From: an uncultured Flammeovirgaceae bacterium
Lineage (GTDB): Bacteria; Bacteroidota; Bacteroidia; Cytophagales; Cyclobacteriaceae
Assembly: GCA_937883755.1 (NCBI GenBank)
Contig: CAKZYA010000011.1
Location: 1-64,000 of the forward strand
Length of the DNA stretch: 64,000 nt
Reading direction: 5' to 3'
Shown here: positions 29,958 through 39,738 of the stretch, piece after piece
How the letters are laid out: each line of letters opens with the position of its first letter
Numbering within the stretch: the stretch's first letter is position 1
The notes under the pieces: generated by a model
The model's input: only the letters and a program-made list of their open reading frames with translations
Told to the model about the DNA's origin: nothing
Database searches by the model: none
Position numbers and translations under genes: made by a program

Positions 29958-31272
29958 TAGGCTCCCAGCCAGGTTCGTATTCCCGTCCCCAAAGCTTCAT
30001 AGCTTCGGGGTCGTTTAGGATTTTCCCATTGCTAGGGTCGCAAGTAAGAGTGCGCTTAGTGCGGTGAGCAATATTTCCCAACTGGCATAGCAAAACACTT
30101 TTGTTTCCGTCTTCAATCTCTGAGTGTAGTTCCGCTCCATCGCGAATGCCTTGGTAGAAATTGGTCAGATGATCTACATCTAGGTCAAAGCCGGGACCAG
30201 TAGTATCCAATGCCTGGGCCGACTCATAAGTGACTCGTTTTATTTCTTTACCCTTATTGTCAAAGATGGCGTAGCCGTTACCCAAAATTACCACACTACC
30301 ATTTTCTCCGTGAAAAGAGGCACTAGCCGACATACCTTCAATCGGTTGTCCGTTGCAGCTTCGGCCTTCCCAAGCAATAGTTTTACCGTCCTCAAAATCA
30401 AAAGTAGTAATCTGGGTATCGGGCGTTTCCCAATCATCGTCGTAGGCGTAGCGTCCACCGCTAGAATTTACCTGGGTAGGATAATCCACCTCCAGTCCCC
30501 AGCGACACAAATCAATAAAGTGCGTACCGTTGTTGAGAATTTCACCAGTACCCCAGTGCCAGAACCAATGCCAGTTATAATGAATCAGATTATCTTGATA
30601 CGGGCGACGAGGAGCGGGGCCTTGCCACAATTCGTAATCCAGTTCGGCAGGAACAGGAGCCGGTTTTCCTTTACCAATAGATTCGCGGGTGTTTGCATAC
30701 CAGGCTCGAGCGTAGTAGGGGCGACCGATAGCTCCGTCTTTCACCGCCTGAATGCCTTCTACTACCAAAGGCCACGATCGTCGCTGGTTTCCCATCTGCA
30801 CCACTTTCCCGTAGCGTTTGGATGCTTCTACTAGCAATTCGCCTTCTTGGGGATTATGGCTACAGGGCTTTTCTACGTAAACGTGTTTACCCGCTTGCAA
30901 AGCCATTATCGCCGCTGGGGCGTGCCAGTGATCGGGTGAAGCAATCACCAAAGCATCCAATGACGGATCGTCTAGTGCCTGACGAAAGTCTTTAATTCCT
31001 TTAGGGGCATTTTTCTGCCCAGCCGCCGTAGCGGCTTCCACCCCCTTTGCCATCGCGGCATCATCTACGTCGCAGATGTAGGCTACTTCGGCCTGGGGCA
31101 AATTGGCAAATCCTTTAGAAAGGGCTGCGCCTCGGCTATTGGTACCCATAATGGCAACTGTAATTTTTTCGTTGGGTGATCTTTCTTTGAAGATGGTAAA
31201 CGGTTGAGGAGTGAATACGGCTGCCCCGATACTGGCAGCAGTAGCTTGTTTGATAAAATCTCTGCGATGCAT
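29950..31272 (-). CDS. Gfo/Idh/MocA family oxidoreductase with Tat-like signal
   Basis: MHRRDFIKQATAASIGAAVF; AIMGTNSRGAALSKGFA; ALVIASPDHWHAPAAIMALQAGKHVYVEKPCSHNPQEGELL. Confidence 0.92.
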   Translation of the reverse strand: MHRRDFIKQATAASIGAAVFTPQPFTIFKERSPNEKITVAIMGTNSRGAALSKGFANLPQAEVAYICDVDDAAMAKGVEAATAAGQKNAPKGIKDFRQALDDPSLDALVIASPDHWHAPAAIMALQAGKHVYVEKPCSHNPQEGELLVEASKRYGKVVQMGNQRRSWPLVVEGIQAVKDGAIGRPYYARAWYANTRESIGKGKPAPVPAELDYELWQGPAPRRPYQDNLIHYNWHWFWHWGTGEILNNGTHFIDLCRWGLEVDYPTQVNSSGGRYAYDDDWETPDTQITTFDFEDGKTIAWEGRSCNGQPIEGMSASASFHGENGSVVILGNGYAIFDNKGKEIKRVTYESAQALDTTGPGFDLDVDHLTNFYQGIRDGAELHSEIEDGNKSVLLCQLGNIAHRTKRTLTCDPSNGKILNDPEAMKLWGREYEPGWEPSV

Positions 31273-31504
31273 GATTGGTAGGTTGTTGTGTTATTACTCG
31301 TATGAACTTAAAGAAAATACCGATAAGATAGCGGGTTTGGCTGATTTTATCCTGTATGGTATACATACGTAAGTTAGTAACTGCTAGGAAATTTATTATC
31401 TATCCATGAATTTTTGATAAATTCAGGTGACAGCTTTGGTGTTAACTACGACTAACGTTTAACAGCAATTGCTATATCAGCTTCACTATCAATCGTCGCC
31501 TAAT

Positions 31505-33001
31505 ATGAAAACCCGTACTCGAGTTACCTGGAGTAATGTTATCAAAAAACATAAGGTAGAACCTTTCAAGTATTTAATCCCAGGTAGCTTACAAGATATA
31601 GTTTCAGCTGTGCGTGAAGCCGAGAAGTGTGGTCACCGGATTCGGGCAGTGGGTTCGGGGCACTCGTATTCGGATGTAGCTATCACCGATGGACATCTGG
31701 TAGATATGTCCCAGTTATGCCGTCAGTTAGAATTAGATAAGAACAAACTGCTGCGGGAACATCAGGAAAAATTCTTGGTGGAAGTAGAAGGAGGAATTAC
31801 GGTAGAAGCCCTGAACCGAAAGCTTGATCGCCAGAAATTAGCCCTAATAAATATGGGAGCGATTGATGAACAGACCATCTCGGGAGCAATTGCTACCGGA
31901 ACCCACGGGGCGGGACGTAACCTGCCTGCTTTATCAGGAATGGTTCGATCATTAGTATTGGTGGCGGCAGGAGGTAAAATATACCGAATTGAACCCAGAG
32001 CAGGATTTACTGATCCAGCTCAGCACAATGACTCCGATATTGAGCTAATTCAGGATGATGGTGTTTTCCACAGTGTGGTAGTTAGTTTAGGCTGTACAGG
32101 TATTGTATATTCTTACATTTTGGAGGTACGTCCGCGATACTGGCTGTACGAAAATCGTCAGCCTGCCAAATGGTCGGAGGTACGTCGGAAGCTAGCCGAT
32201 GGCTCTATGTTTGATGATTATCCCATAACTATCAATGGTCAGCAGGTAAAGCGTCCTATCCGTAGCTTGTTTATTGTGGTGAACCCTTACGAGCGAAATG
32301 GTGATCATACTTGTATGGTCGCCCGCACCTTTGAGATAGAAAAATTTCACTTCCGCACTATCCGCGATCGCACCCGAAATATACTGGCTACTATTGTCAG
32401 CAATATTCCGGTTGCTTATTGGATAACCTTATTGGTAGTAAATTATTTACCTCGCTTCATTCCGGCAGCACTCGAACGATCTATGACTGCCCTGAAAGAT
32501 GATACCTACGTCAATAAATCGCACAAAGTGCTTTTTCAAGGGTTTGAGTACGTGGCTAGCCAAGGACACGGATCAGAATTTGCTTACAACCGATACGAGA
32601 ATACGTACCTAGATGTAATGAATGTTATTTTTGCTAAGGTAAAGCAACTCTCGGAGAAATATAATGTGTACCCTAGCTCAGCACCTACGCTACGCTTTGT
32701 AAAAGCCTCACCAATGTACTTGACTCCCGAACACGAGATGGATGTATGCTACATTGGCAATCCGGTACTGGTAAAGCAAAAAGGAGCTAGTTTAATATTA
32801 AACGAATACCAGGATATTCATCTGAAAGCTGGCGGTAAACCTCACTGGGGCAAAATCACCAACCGATTGGAAGGTCGTACCGAACTAATTCGCAAGTGGT
32901 ATAATAAATTTGAAACCTGGCGCAAGGTGATGCTGCGTTTTAACCCTGATCGAACCTTTCTCAATAGTTTTGCTGAACGCATGCGCCTGGATGAGCCATA
33001 G
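31505..33001 (+). CDS. D-arabinono-1,4-lactone oxidase-type FAD-binding oxidoreductase
   Basis: VSAVREAEKCGHRIRAVGSGHSYSDVAITDGHLVDMSQL, GAIDEQTISGAIATGTHGAG; C-terminal KPHWGKI. Confidence 0.9.
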   Translation: MKTRTRVTWSNVIKKHKVEPFKYLIPGSLQDIVSAVREAEKCGHRIRAVGSGHSYSDVAITDGHLVDMSQLCRQLELDKNKLLREHQEKFLVEVEGGITVEALNRKLDRQKLALINMGAIDEQTISGAIATGTHGAGRNLPALSGMVRSLVLVAAGGKIYRIEPRAGFTDPAQHNDSDIELIQDDGVFHSVVVSLGCTGIVYSYILEVRPRYWLYENRQPAKWSEVRRKLADGSMFDDYPITINGQQVKRPIRSLFIVVNPYERNGDHTCMVARTFEIEKFHFRTIRDRTRNILATIVSNIPVAYWITLLVVNYLPRFIPAALERSMTALKDDTYVNKSHKVLFQGFEYVASQGHGSEFAYNRYENTYLDVMNVIFAKVKQLSEKYNVYPSSAPTLRFVKASPMYLTPEHEMDVCYIGNPVLVKQKGASLILNEYQDIHLKAGGKPHWGKITNRLEGRTELIRKWYNKFETWRKVMLRFNPDRTFLNSFAERMRLDEP

Positions 33002-33131
33002 GCAGGAGATAATGACACAGCAGGGAATTTCCAGGTTGGCTTTTTCGTTTTAAAAACAATACGAGCTAGTTGCTCGATGACACTATACTCCCTTCTCCTT
33101 TAAAAGTTTAAGCTATTTCTAAAAATTCCTT

Positions 33132-33419
33132 ATGACAAAGGCATCTGGTTATAGTAAAATTCTCTGGAAAGCAACTACCCTTATTGTCTGGTTGGGAGTT
33201 ATAGGAATGGTAGGCGGGGTAGCTATCTATCTATGGTCTAAAGCAGAGACTAGTCAGATTGAGCAGGTACAACAGTTGCGAAAAGAAATGAATGCCCTCA
33301 CCGACCGAGATTATCAACTTCAGCATAAAATTGATAGCCTCAATCGGTTAGGAGTAGCGGATTTAGAACTTTTGGAAGACACCACGTCGGTTAATACAGT
33401 GGCAGCCTCGCCTCGATAA
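33132..33419 (+). CDS. Small membrane-anchored coiled-coil hypothetical protein
   Basis: Single TM helix (TLIVWLGVIGMVGGVAIYLW) then a helical region; 95 aa. Confidence 0.5.
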   Translation: MTKASGYSKILWKATTLIVWLGVIGMVGGVAIYLWSKAETSQIEQVQQLRKEMNALTDRDYQLQHKIDSLNRLGVADLELLEDTTSVNTVAASPR

Positions 33420-33535
33420 CTCTGACACTACCCACGTAACTAACTATTTTGTTTGTCTTACGTGAATCGTTTTTCCTGCTATATTGAAGAGTTAAAGAGA
33501 AAGGTCAAAAGACTGACCTCCCCCGTAAGTATCAA

Positions 33536-34120
33536 TTAATGCTTCTTCTTTTTCTTCAAAATCAACGTACCAGTCCAGATATGGTCGGTGCGGTCACCGC
33601 CTTCTTCCAGAAATTGTACTTTGCTATCAGTTATGCCTTCTCCGCTCGCTCCTTCAAACCGACCCGTTCCACCTGTAAACACAAAGGGATCCATAAAAAA
33701 TGCCCCGTACACTGGGTCATCTTCCAACGGCAATACTTTTCCACTGACAGTAAAGTATAATTCGTCTCCATTGTTAAAAGCAAATACTCCTTCGCCATCG
33801 ACATACTCTAGGTAAGTAGGGCTTTCGGGGTCAACATCCACGCAGAAGGTAATTTTGGTAGTGAAGCTTCCTAGTTTTTTGGCTACTCCTTCCCCCTCCT
33901 GATTATTGAAGAAAGTGTAGGGGGCTGCACAACCTTTTTCTTCCTCTTCGCCTTCATCGGTAGGAGTTAAAGAGGTATGGAAGTCCGCTTCAAGTTTTAT
34001 CTCCCGTTCTTTGTCTCTATCTCTTTCGGTATCCTTCAGAATATCCTCCAGGAGTTTCTGGCAGGAGAAAAGCATGATGGCACTTAGGGCAATGGTGGTT
34101 AGATTGAATGTAGTTTTCAT
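33536..34120 (-). CDS. Hypothetical lipoprotein
   Basis: Lipoprotein signal MKTTFNLTTIALSAIMLFSCQK; FTGGTGRFEGASGEG motif. Confidence 0.7.
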   Translation of the reverse strand: MKTTFNLTTIALSAIMLFSCQKLLEDILKDTERDRDKEREIKLEADFHTSLTPTDEGEEEEKGCAAPYTFFNNQEGEGVAKKLGSFTTKITFCVDVDPESPTYLEYVDGEGVFAFNNGDELYFTVSGKVLPLEDDPVYGAFFMDPFVFTGGTGRFEGASGEGITDSKVQFLEEGGDRTDHIWTGTLILKKKKKH

Positions 34121-34342
34121 GGTAATTATTGATTAGGTGAAACAACAATTTATCAGTAGGTAAGCACTAAGGTTGGTTAACGATTACTAGCTCTTTGAGA
34201 GGTTAAGCTACCTAGTTTATAGATTAAGATTCTTAACAGAAAGTTAGCCCCGTTGGCAGCAAAAATGCTAGCCGATTTGTTGCAACTTTTGGCTTATTTG
34301 TTTCAGTGAGGAATTTTTTATGGAATATTTATCAGACACATC

Positions 34343-36841
34343 CTAATGCCGGACTTCGGAGGGGGAGTAGCCAAACTCCTGGGCAAAAGATCGGCTGAAG
34401 TGGGAGAAATCTTTGTAGCCCACCTGTACGGCAATCTCACCGATGGGATCATCAGTACTTTGAAGTAAGGATTTTGCTCGCTGAAGCCGGTGAGTGCGAA
34501 TATAGCTGGCGGTAGAAGTATCGGTCAGTGCCTTTAGCTTGCGGTGCAATTGAGTACGGCTCATACCAACCTCTCGGCAAAGGTGAAGGGTATCAAACTC
34601 CGGTTTGTTCAGATGGTCTTCAATAGTATTGTTGATCTCCTGAAGAAATTGAGCTTCCTGCTGGCTTAATGCATTTAGTTGCTCATCTGGCTCCTCCTCT
34701 CCTTTTAACTGGTTTCGTAGCCGTTGGCTCAATGTCGTCAGGTTGGCTAATCGCAGTAGCAATTCTTCCTGATGGAATGGTTTGGTCAGATAGGCATCAG
34801 CGCCCTGCCGGAATCCGGTCAGTCGATCTTCTTGGGTGGCTTTGGCCGTCAGCATCATGACGGGAATATGGCTGCTACGGCGATCTTCTTTTAGCTTTTG
34901 GCAAACGGCAAAACCGTCCATTTCGGGCATCATTACATCGCAGATAACGACATCAGGAATAGTCTCCCAGGCTTTCTCTAAACCGGCTTTGCCGTTGGCT
35001 GCTGTTTGTACTACAAAATCCGGCTGAAGGTAGGAAATGATATACTCTCTTACATCGGCATTATCTTCAATTAGCAGTACGATGGGGAGGCTGCCATTAT
35101 CCGACTCAGCATTGGGAGCAGTTACTGTTTCTACTGAATTGGACTTTGCTTCTGGCCAAGCAAGGGACGAAGGTATACTATCCTGCGTTACCTCGGCCTG
35201 ATGATGAATCGGTAGATAGACTGTAAACGTAGTTCCTTTCCCCACTTCGCTATCTACCTCAATACACCCTTCTAGTAAGTGCACTAACTCTTTCACCAAG
35301 GCTAGCCCAATGCCGGAGCCTTCCGCCTGACGGATATCAGAGTTATCCACTTGGTAGAAACGATCAAAAACGTGAGATAGCTGATCTTCCGATATTCCTT
35401 TTCCTGTATCAGCTATTTGTAGTTGAAGATACTCATCGCCCCGCTCGGTAATTGATGAAGCTGCTACCCTGACACTACCCTGCTCGGGGGTGAATTTAAT
35501 AGCGTTGGACAATAAATTAATCAGAATTTGCTGCAATTTGGAAGCATCATAATCCATTTGCAACTCTTGGTGCGTAGAGAAGAAAGTCAGGTCAATTTGT
35601 TTGCTGTTTGCTAGTGAAGAACAGGATTCGGTGAGGTAGCGTAAAAAACTAATGATGTCTCCTTGCACCCAATCAATCGACAGGCTATTGGTTTCTAATC
35701 GGGATAGCTCCAGCAATTGATTAACCAGATTCAGTAGTCGCTGATTGCTACGTTGAATCAATGCTTTTTCTTTTTCGTGCCCCGCAATTTGTTCGGCTAC
35801 GCCTCCAATTACAGTCAATGGAGTCCGGAACTCGTGAGTGAAGTTGGTGTAGAATTGACTCTTGAAGTGATCCAGCTCCTGTAGCTGCTGGGTTTTTTGC
35901 TCCAGCCGCACCTTTTCCCCTTTTACCCGATTATTACGAACACCGAGGATCACTCCGAATAGTAGCAGCGTGAGGAAGAAACCTGAAATGAGAATTAGAC
36001 TTTCAATATCCGACTCTGAGTAATGCCCTAAAAACACGAAGCTCAGAGCGTAGTAAAACATACTAAGCATAAAGGGGGCAAAAGCCAGTAACAGAACCCC
36101 GCTGTACTTTACTTTCTTAATGGCAGCCCAGATACAGATGAATAGGATGTAAATCACCAGTAGCAGTGCCCCCACCCGCAAGTAGGGAAGATAACTACCG
36201 TACACTTCTAGCTGAAACAGGGAAGGAAAGATGAAAGGTGTCAAAATGACGATAGAGAAACCTCCAATTAACCAGTGCCCTACTTTACGCAGCAGCGGAA
36301 AACAAACCTTAATGTCCAGTAGATAGTGAATATACTTGACTAAACCTGCTAGCGTTAGATAAACACTTATTACGAAGAAGCGTTGAAGGACACCCATTGA
36401 GGGTACAACCTTGGGACTATGCTCGAAGTAAGGAGTGGCATCCAATATGGTAATCAGGTTCAAGGCCGCCCCCAACAGAAAAACCCAATAGGCAAAGTTA
36501 ACACGCTCTCGTTCTACTAGCCACTGAGCAAAAAAGAAGCACACCGGAAAAATAATAACCCCCAGAGTGAAGTATTTATAAATGGTTCGTACCTCTAACT
36601 GCTGGGTCTCTTCAGTCGCTGGCTCCTGTACATTCGGTGATGGAGAATATGCCAGCACAATGCTGATTGAAGAGGGTTTTGTATTAGTATTCTCCATTGA
36701 CATACTATCATTCTCATCAGCCAGTATCTCAATGAATCTAGGTAATTCGTGATCTCGAGTAAGAACATCTAAGACATGAGTACACTGAACCCACAGTAGT
36801 ACAGTCAGGAGATTAAGTGTTGACTGAAGAAATATACCCAT
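34343..36841 (-). CDS. Hybrid two-component regulator: multi-TM sensor, HisKA/HATPase, receiver, AraC HTH
   Basis: About 7 TM helices; NFTHEFRTPLTVI H-box; DTGKGIS; SGIGLALVKELV; VVICDVMMPEMDGFAV; AraC HTH PIGEIAVQVGYKDFSHFSRSFAQEFGYSPSEVR. Confidence 0.93.
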   Translation of the reverse strand: MGIFLQSTLNLLTVLLWVQCTHVLDVLTRDHELPRFIEILADENDSMSMENTNTKPSSISIVLAYSPSPNVQEPATEETQQLEVRTIYKYFTLGVIIFPVCFFFAQWLVERERVNFAYWVFLLGAALNLITILDATPYFEHSPKVVPSMGVLQRFFVISVYLTLAGLVKYIHYLLDIKVCFPLLRKVGHWLIGGFSIVILTPFIFPSLFQLEVYGSYLPYLRVGALLLVIYILFICIWAAIKKVKYSGVLLLAFAPFMLSMFYYALSFVFLGHYSESDIESLILISGFFLTLLLFGVILGVRNNRVKGEKVRLEQKTQQLQELDHFKSQFYTNFTHEFRTPLTVIGGVAEQIAGHEKEKALIQRSNQRLLNLVNQLLELSRLETNSLSIDWVQGDIISFLRYLTESCSSLANSKQIDLTFFSTHQELQMDYDASKLQQILINLLSNAIKFTPEQGSVRVAASSITERGDEYLQLQIADTGKGISEDQLSHVFDRFYQVDNSDIRQAEGSGIGLALVKELVHLLEGCIEVDSEVGKGTTFTVYLPIHHQAEVTQDSIPSSLAWPEAKSNSVETVTAPNAESDNGSLPIVLLIEDNADVREYIISYLQPDFVVQTAANGKAGLEKAWETIPDVVICDVMMPEMDGFAVCQKLKEDRRSSHIPVMMLTAKATQEDRLTGFRQGADAYLTKPFHQEELLLRLANLTTLSQRLRNQLKGEEEPDEQLNALSQQEAQFLQEINNTIEDHLNKPEFDTLHLCREVGMSRTQLHRKLKALTDTSTASYIRTHRLQRAKSLLQSTDDPIGEIAVQVGYKDFSHFSRSFAQEFGYSPSEVRH

Positions 36842-37145
36842 GCTTATGAGAATGATCTCTTTTCTCCAAACATAGTAAATTTTATGCAGTCAATCCTGGA
36901 TCTTAATTGTGGTTCATCTTCCGAAAAGTCCAACTATTGGAGTTCCATTGAAGTGGTACTTTTGGCGCTTTAACTATTTCTGCTAAATAAGGTCTTTTAA
37001 TATGCGTATTAGACTAACAGCCTGGTAAACATGACTTGTAACAAAATTACTAGTATTTGAAACATCTGTCCTGTCCGGGAATAGTAGGTAATAGTTAGCT
37101 TGCTTGAAATTAACCTATCCATGTTTTATCAGGAGTTTGTTCCAC

Positions 37146-37194
37146 CTCCTGCTCTGAGACCGTATATTCATTTATACGGTGTGCTCAAGGAGGC
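37146..37194. repeat. Compound inverted repeat in a gene-poor interval
   Basis: ACCGTATA-TTCATT-TATACGGT nested within GAG/CTC and CCTCC/GGAGG. Confidence 0.5.
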
Positions 37195-37362
37195 AACCGT
37201 TTCTACCGAACCCATTACTACTTGAATTCCGCTTTTTCCAATCTCAATCTAACCGAGCTCGAGTGAGCACTGAATTCACAATCAAACACTGATCAACTCA
37301 TCCACAGCTCGTAGTATTTCCAGATCTTTGAGAACCTATCTAAATATCTGATATTCATATAC

Positions 37363-37905
37363 TTATTGAGATGTTTTATTAACCTGCTTAGCATACTTTT
37401 CTTTGATAGTATCCGTATAGTGCCCGTTATGAAAGGCAGTAAAGTACAGCATCTCTTGCACAGTAAGTACGCCTAATAGCGGGTGATTCCAGACAGTATA
37501 CTGTCCCTACTCAGATTCTGACCAGGCTCTGATGCTTTTTAGTAAAGCTTGGCTGGCTTTATTCCACTCTGCCTCTAAAGTAAATTTATCTACTAAAGCA
37601 TCGCCATTAGGCTGCGTGCTTTGAGGGCCACGAGGGGTTTCCGCCTGAGCGTATTTTTCTTTGTACTCCCGAACGACTTCTTTATAAGAGCGGGAAGGTT
37701 GCTCGGCTTCTCTCAATTGCTCTGGTGGCTGACTAAGTAAGCGAGCGGTTCCCATATTGGATTTAGTCAGATGGAAAAGTTCTTCACCAATCGTCCAGCG
37801 ATTATCTGGCGACTGATGAAGATAAGCTGATGGTAATTCTTCTAGAAAACTACTAACTCGTTGAATGTTTTCAGCTAGTTGGTCTTGCAAAACTTCTAGA
37901 GTCAT
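37363..37905 (-). pseudogene. DinB-family protein interrupted by one in-frame TAG (37507..37509)
   Basis: ORF ...KSIRAWSESE* continues in the same frame as GQYTVWNHPLLGVLTVQEMLYFTAFHNGHYTDTIKEKYAKQVNKTSQ*, which matches the expected DinB C-terminus. Confidence 0.8.
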
Positions 37906-38736
37906 CTAGGTAATCGCCTTAATCTGATCCATCACGTTGTCCCACTCAAATACATCTTTCCAGTCGTCTTTGAAAATACGCGGAATTCCGTAGACAATGG
38001 CTTTCTGAGCGGCATCAGAAAATACTCCGCCGGGTAGTTGATCGAATAACAATGCCAACTCAATGTTGATATGACCCAGGAAGAAATCGTAAGCAGCTTC
38101 TTTAGGCACTCCCTTGGCTACTACAGTATCTACGGCTTCTTTCATCACAGTAACCACGGCTGCCCCGAAGGTTTCGGACAAAGCGGGTTCCAGAATGCCC
38201 ATTTGCTCGATTGTGATGCGGTGAGCTTTGGTCACAGGTTTATACATTTCTTTGGCTAATGCTTCACCGACAGTATAATCTTCTTCCGGCCCCTGAATCA
38301 AGGCGCACACAATGGTTTGCTTAGCGGCAATGCCCCCGAAGTAGTCGTAGTGGGCTTCCTCGTTGGGTTCCCAGTTAAATACTGATGGATGAGAAGGATG
38401 AGCCGCGAAGTAGGTTACATCCTCTCGTGTAGGTAGATGTCCGGCACAGGGAGCGGCTGGGTCGAGGGTCACTGCCATTGCCCCGGGCTTCATTTGGGGA
38501 ACGATCTTCGCCGATACACTTTGTATAGCGACATCGGGAATAGCCAGAATAACAATATCGGCTTCAGGAAGTACATTTTCAGGTTGAGAAACGCTAACGC
38601 CCTTTTCCTGCAAACGGGCAATACCCGCCTCGCTTACTTCTAGATAAGAAACATCATAATTCGCATTTCCTTGAAGGTTGGCGGTGGTTCGCATTCCCAT
38701 CTTTCCTCCCGCGCCGACTAAAACAGTTTTTTTCAT
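37906..38736 (-). CDS. NAD-binding/PGDH C-terminal-type dehydrogenase, ApnO-like (D-apionate oxidoisomerase family) candidate
   Basis: VLVGAGGKMGMRTTANL Rossmann motif; TYFAAHPSHPSVFN; DYFGGIAAKQTIVCALIQGPEEDY; ITIEQMGILEPALSET; family recognised from memory. Confidence 0.7.
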   Translation of the reverse strand: MKKTVLVGAGGKMGMRTTANLQGNANYDVSYLEVSEAGIARLQEKGVSVSQPENVLPEADIVILAIPDVAIQSVSAKIVPQMKPGAMAVTLDPAAPCAGHLPTREDVTYFAAHPSHPSVFNWEPNEEAHYDYFGGIAAKQTIVCALIQGPEEDYTVGEALAKEMYKPVTKAHRITIEQMGILEPALSETFGAAVVTVMKEAVDTVVAKGVPKEAAYDFFLGHINIELALLFDQLPGGVFSDAAQKAIVYGIPRIFKDDWKDVFEWDNVMDQIKAIT

Positions 38737-38857
38737 AGTGTGTAATGTTAAAGTGTTATTTATTGTATTTGTACGCTAATGGCGTGATTAAAATAAGTTA
38801 TGACTTCATCTTAGATATCCCAGATATACTTACTTTGTTATTAGCTTTTTCAAGTCT

Positions 38858-39658
38858 CTAAATTTCAAGTACTAATGGGCAATGGTCAGATACCTCGGGT
38901 TCAAATACTACGTTGAAATCTAAAACTTTGACATGCTCATTGACTAGCATGTAGTCTGCATATTTATTGGTTTTTTTGTAATGAGAGGTGCGTGTTCCTT
39001 TTGTGGTTCGAGTAGTAACTAGATCGGTCAATCCGGCTTGAGACAGTATTTTTAATGTTTCGCTGTTTGGCTCTACATTGAAGTCTCCACAAACTATTAA
39101 GGGGTCATTATTTTCTGCTACACCTCTAGTAATTGAAACTAGTTTACGAGCTTGTGTAGCTCTTTCTGGGGTATCCATTTTTCCATTCAAGTCACGTAAA
39201 CCATGCATATGTGCAATAACGATTGGGTTATCTTCATCATAATCAAACACTTTTACCGCATGTGCACTCCGAGATCGGGGATGGTCTCCGTATTCGTGAG
39301 CAGAATAAGATTTATGTACAAACCCTTGTGACTGTGCTATAATTGGAAAAGATGTTCGGACAAAAGTGGCAATACCCCATTGAGAAGGAACCTCGCAATC
39401 TTCATCCCATAACACCCCTTGGGCAGCCGGACAAAAAATAGCTACATGATCTGGCAATGCAACTTTAACATCCTGAAAAAAATTAGCACGTTGAGGCAAC
39501 ACATGATCGCCATCTTGATAAGTAAGCCAGTCTTTATTTGTCTTGGGACTATGTACAACCTCCTGAAGGCAAAGAATGTCAGGGTCGTCTAGCTTTAAAT
39601 AAGCAAGTAACTTATCGCATAGTTTTCCTCCCCACCCGTTGAGGCACATGATTTTCAT
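38858..39658 (-). CDS. Endonuclease/exonuclease/phosphatase family protein
   Basis: MKIMCLNGWGG, DDPDILCLQEV, NDPLIVCGDFNVEPNSE, VSDHCPLVLEI. Confidence 0.93.
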   Translation of the reverse strand: MKIMCLNGWGGKLCDKLLAYLKLDDPDILCLQEVVHSPKTNKDWLTYQDGDHVLPQRANFFQDVKVALPDHVAIFCPAAQGVLWDEDCEVPSQWGIATFVRTSFPIIAQSQGFVHKSYSAHEYGDHPRSRSAHAVKVFDYDEDNPIVIAHMHGLRDLNGKMDTPERATQARKLVSITRGVAENNDPLIVCGDFNVEPNSETLKILSQAGLTDLVTTRTTKGTRTSHYKKTNKYADYMLVNEHVKVLDFNVVFEPEVSDHCPLVLEI

Positions 39659-39738
39659 GTTATTTTAAAAAATAATAGATTTTTCGATGGAAGCAGTCCA
39701 ATGCCTTGCTAATAACTATTGAAGACATTAACACCTGA

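Noticed and set aside
30310-30834. 174-aa plus-strand ORF
   Set aside because: Antisense to a clear Gfo/Idh/MocA gene; no signal or domain recognised.
29950-31272. GH109-type glycosidase
   Set aside because: It is Gfo/Idh/MocA-like with a Tat signal, but the residues around VYVEKPCSHN fit ordinary oxidoreductases better than remembered GH109 sequences.
37280-37340. Possible minus-strand peptide remnant VLKDLEILRAVDELISV
   Set aside because: Only 17 codons between stops and no recognised family; too short to call a pseudogene.
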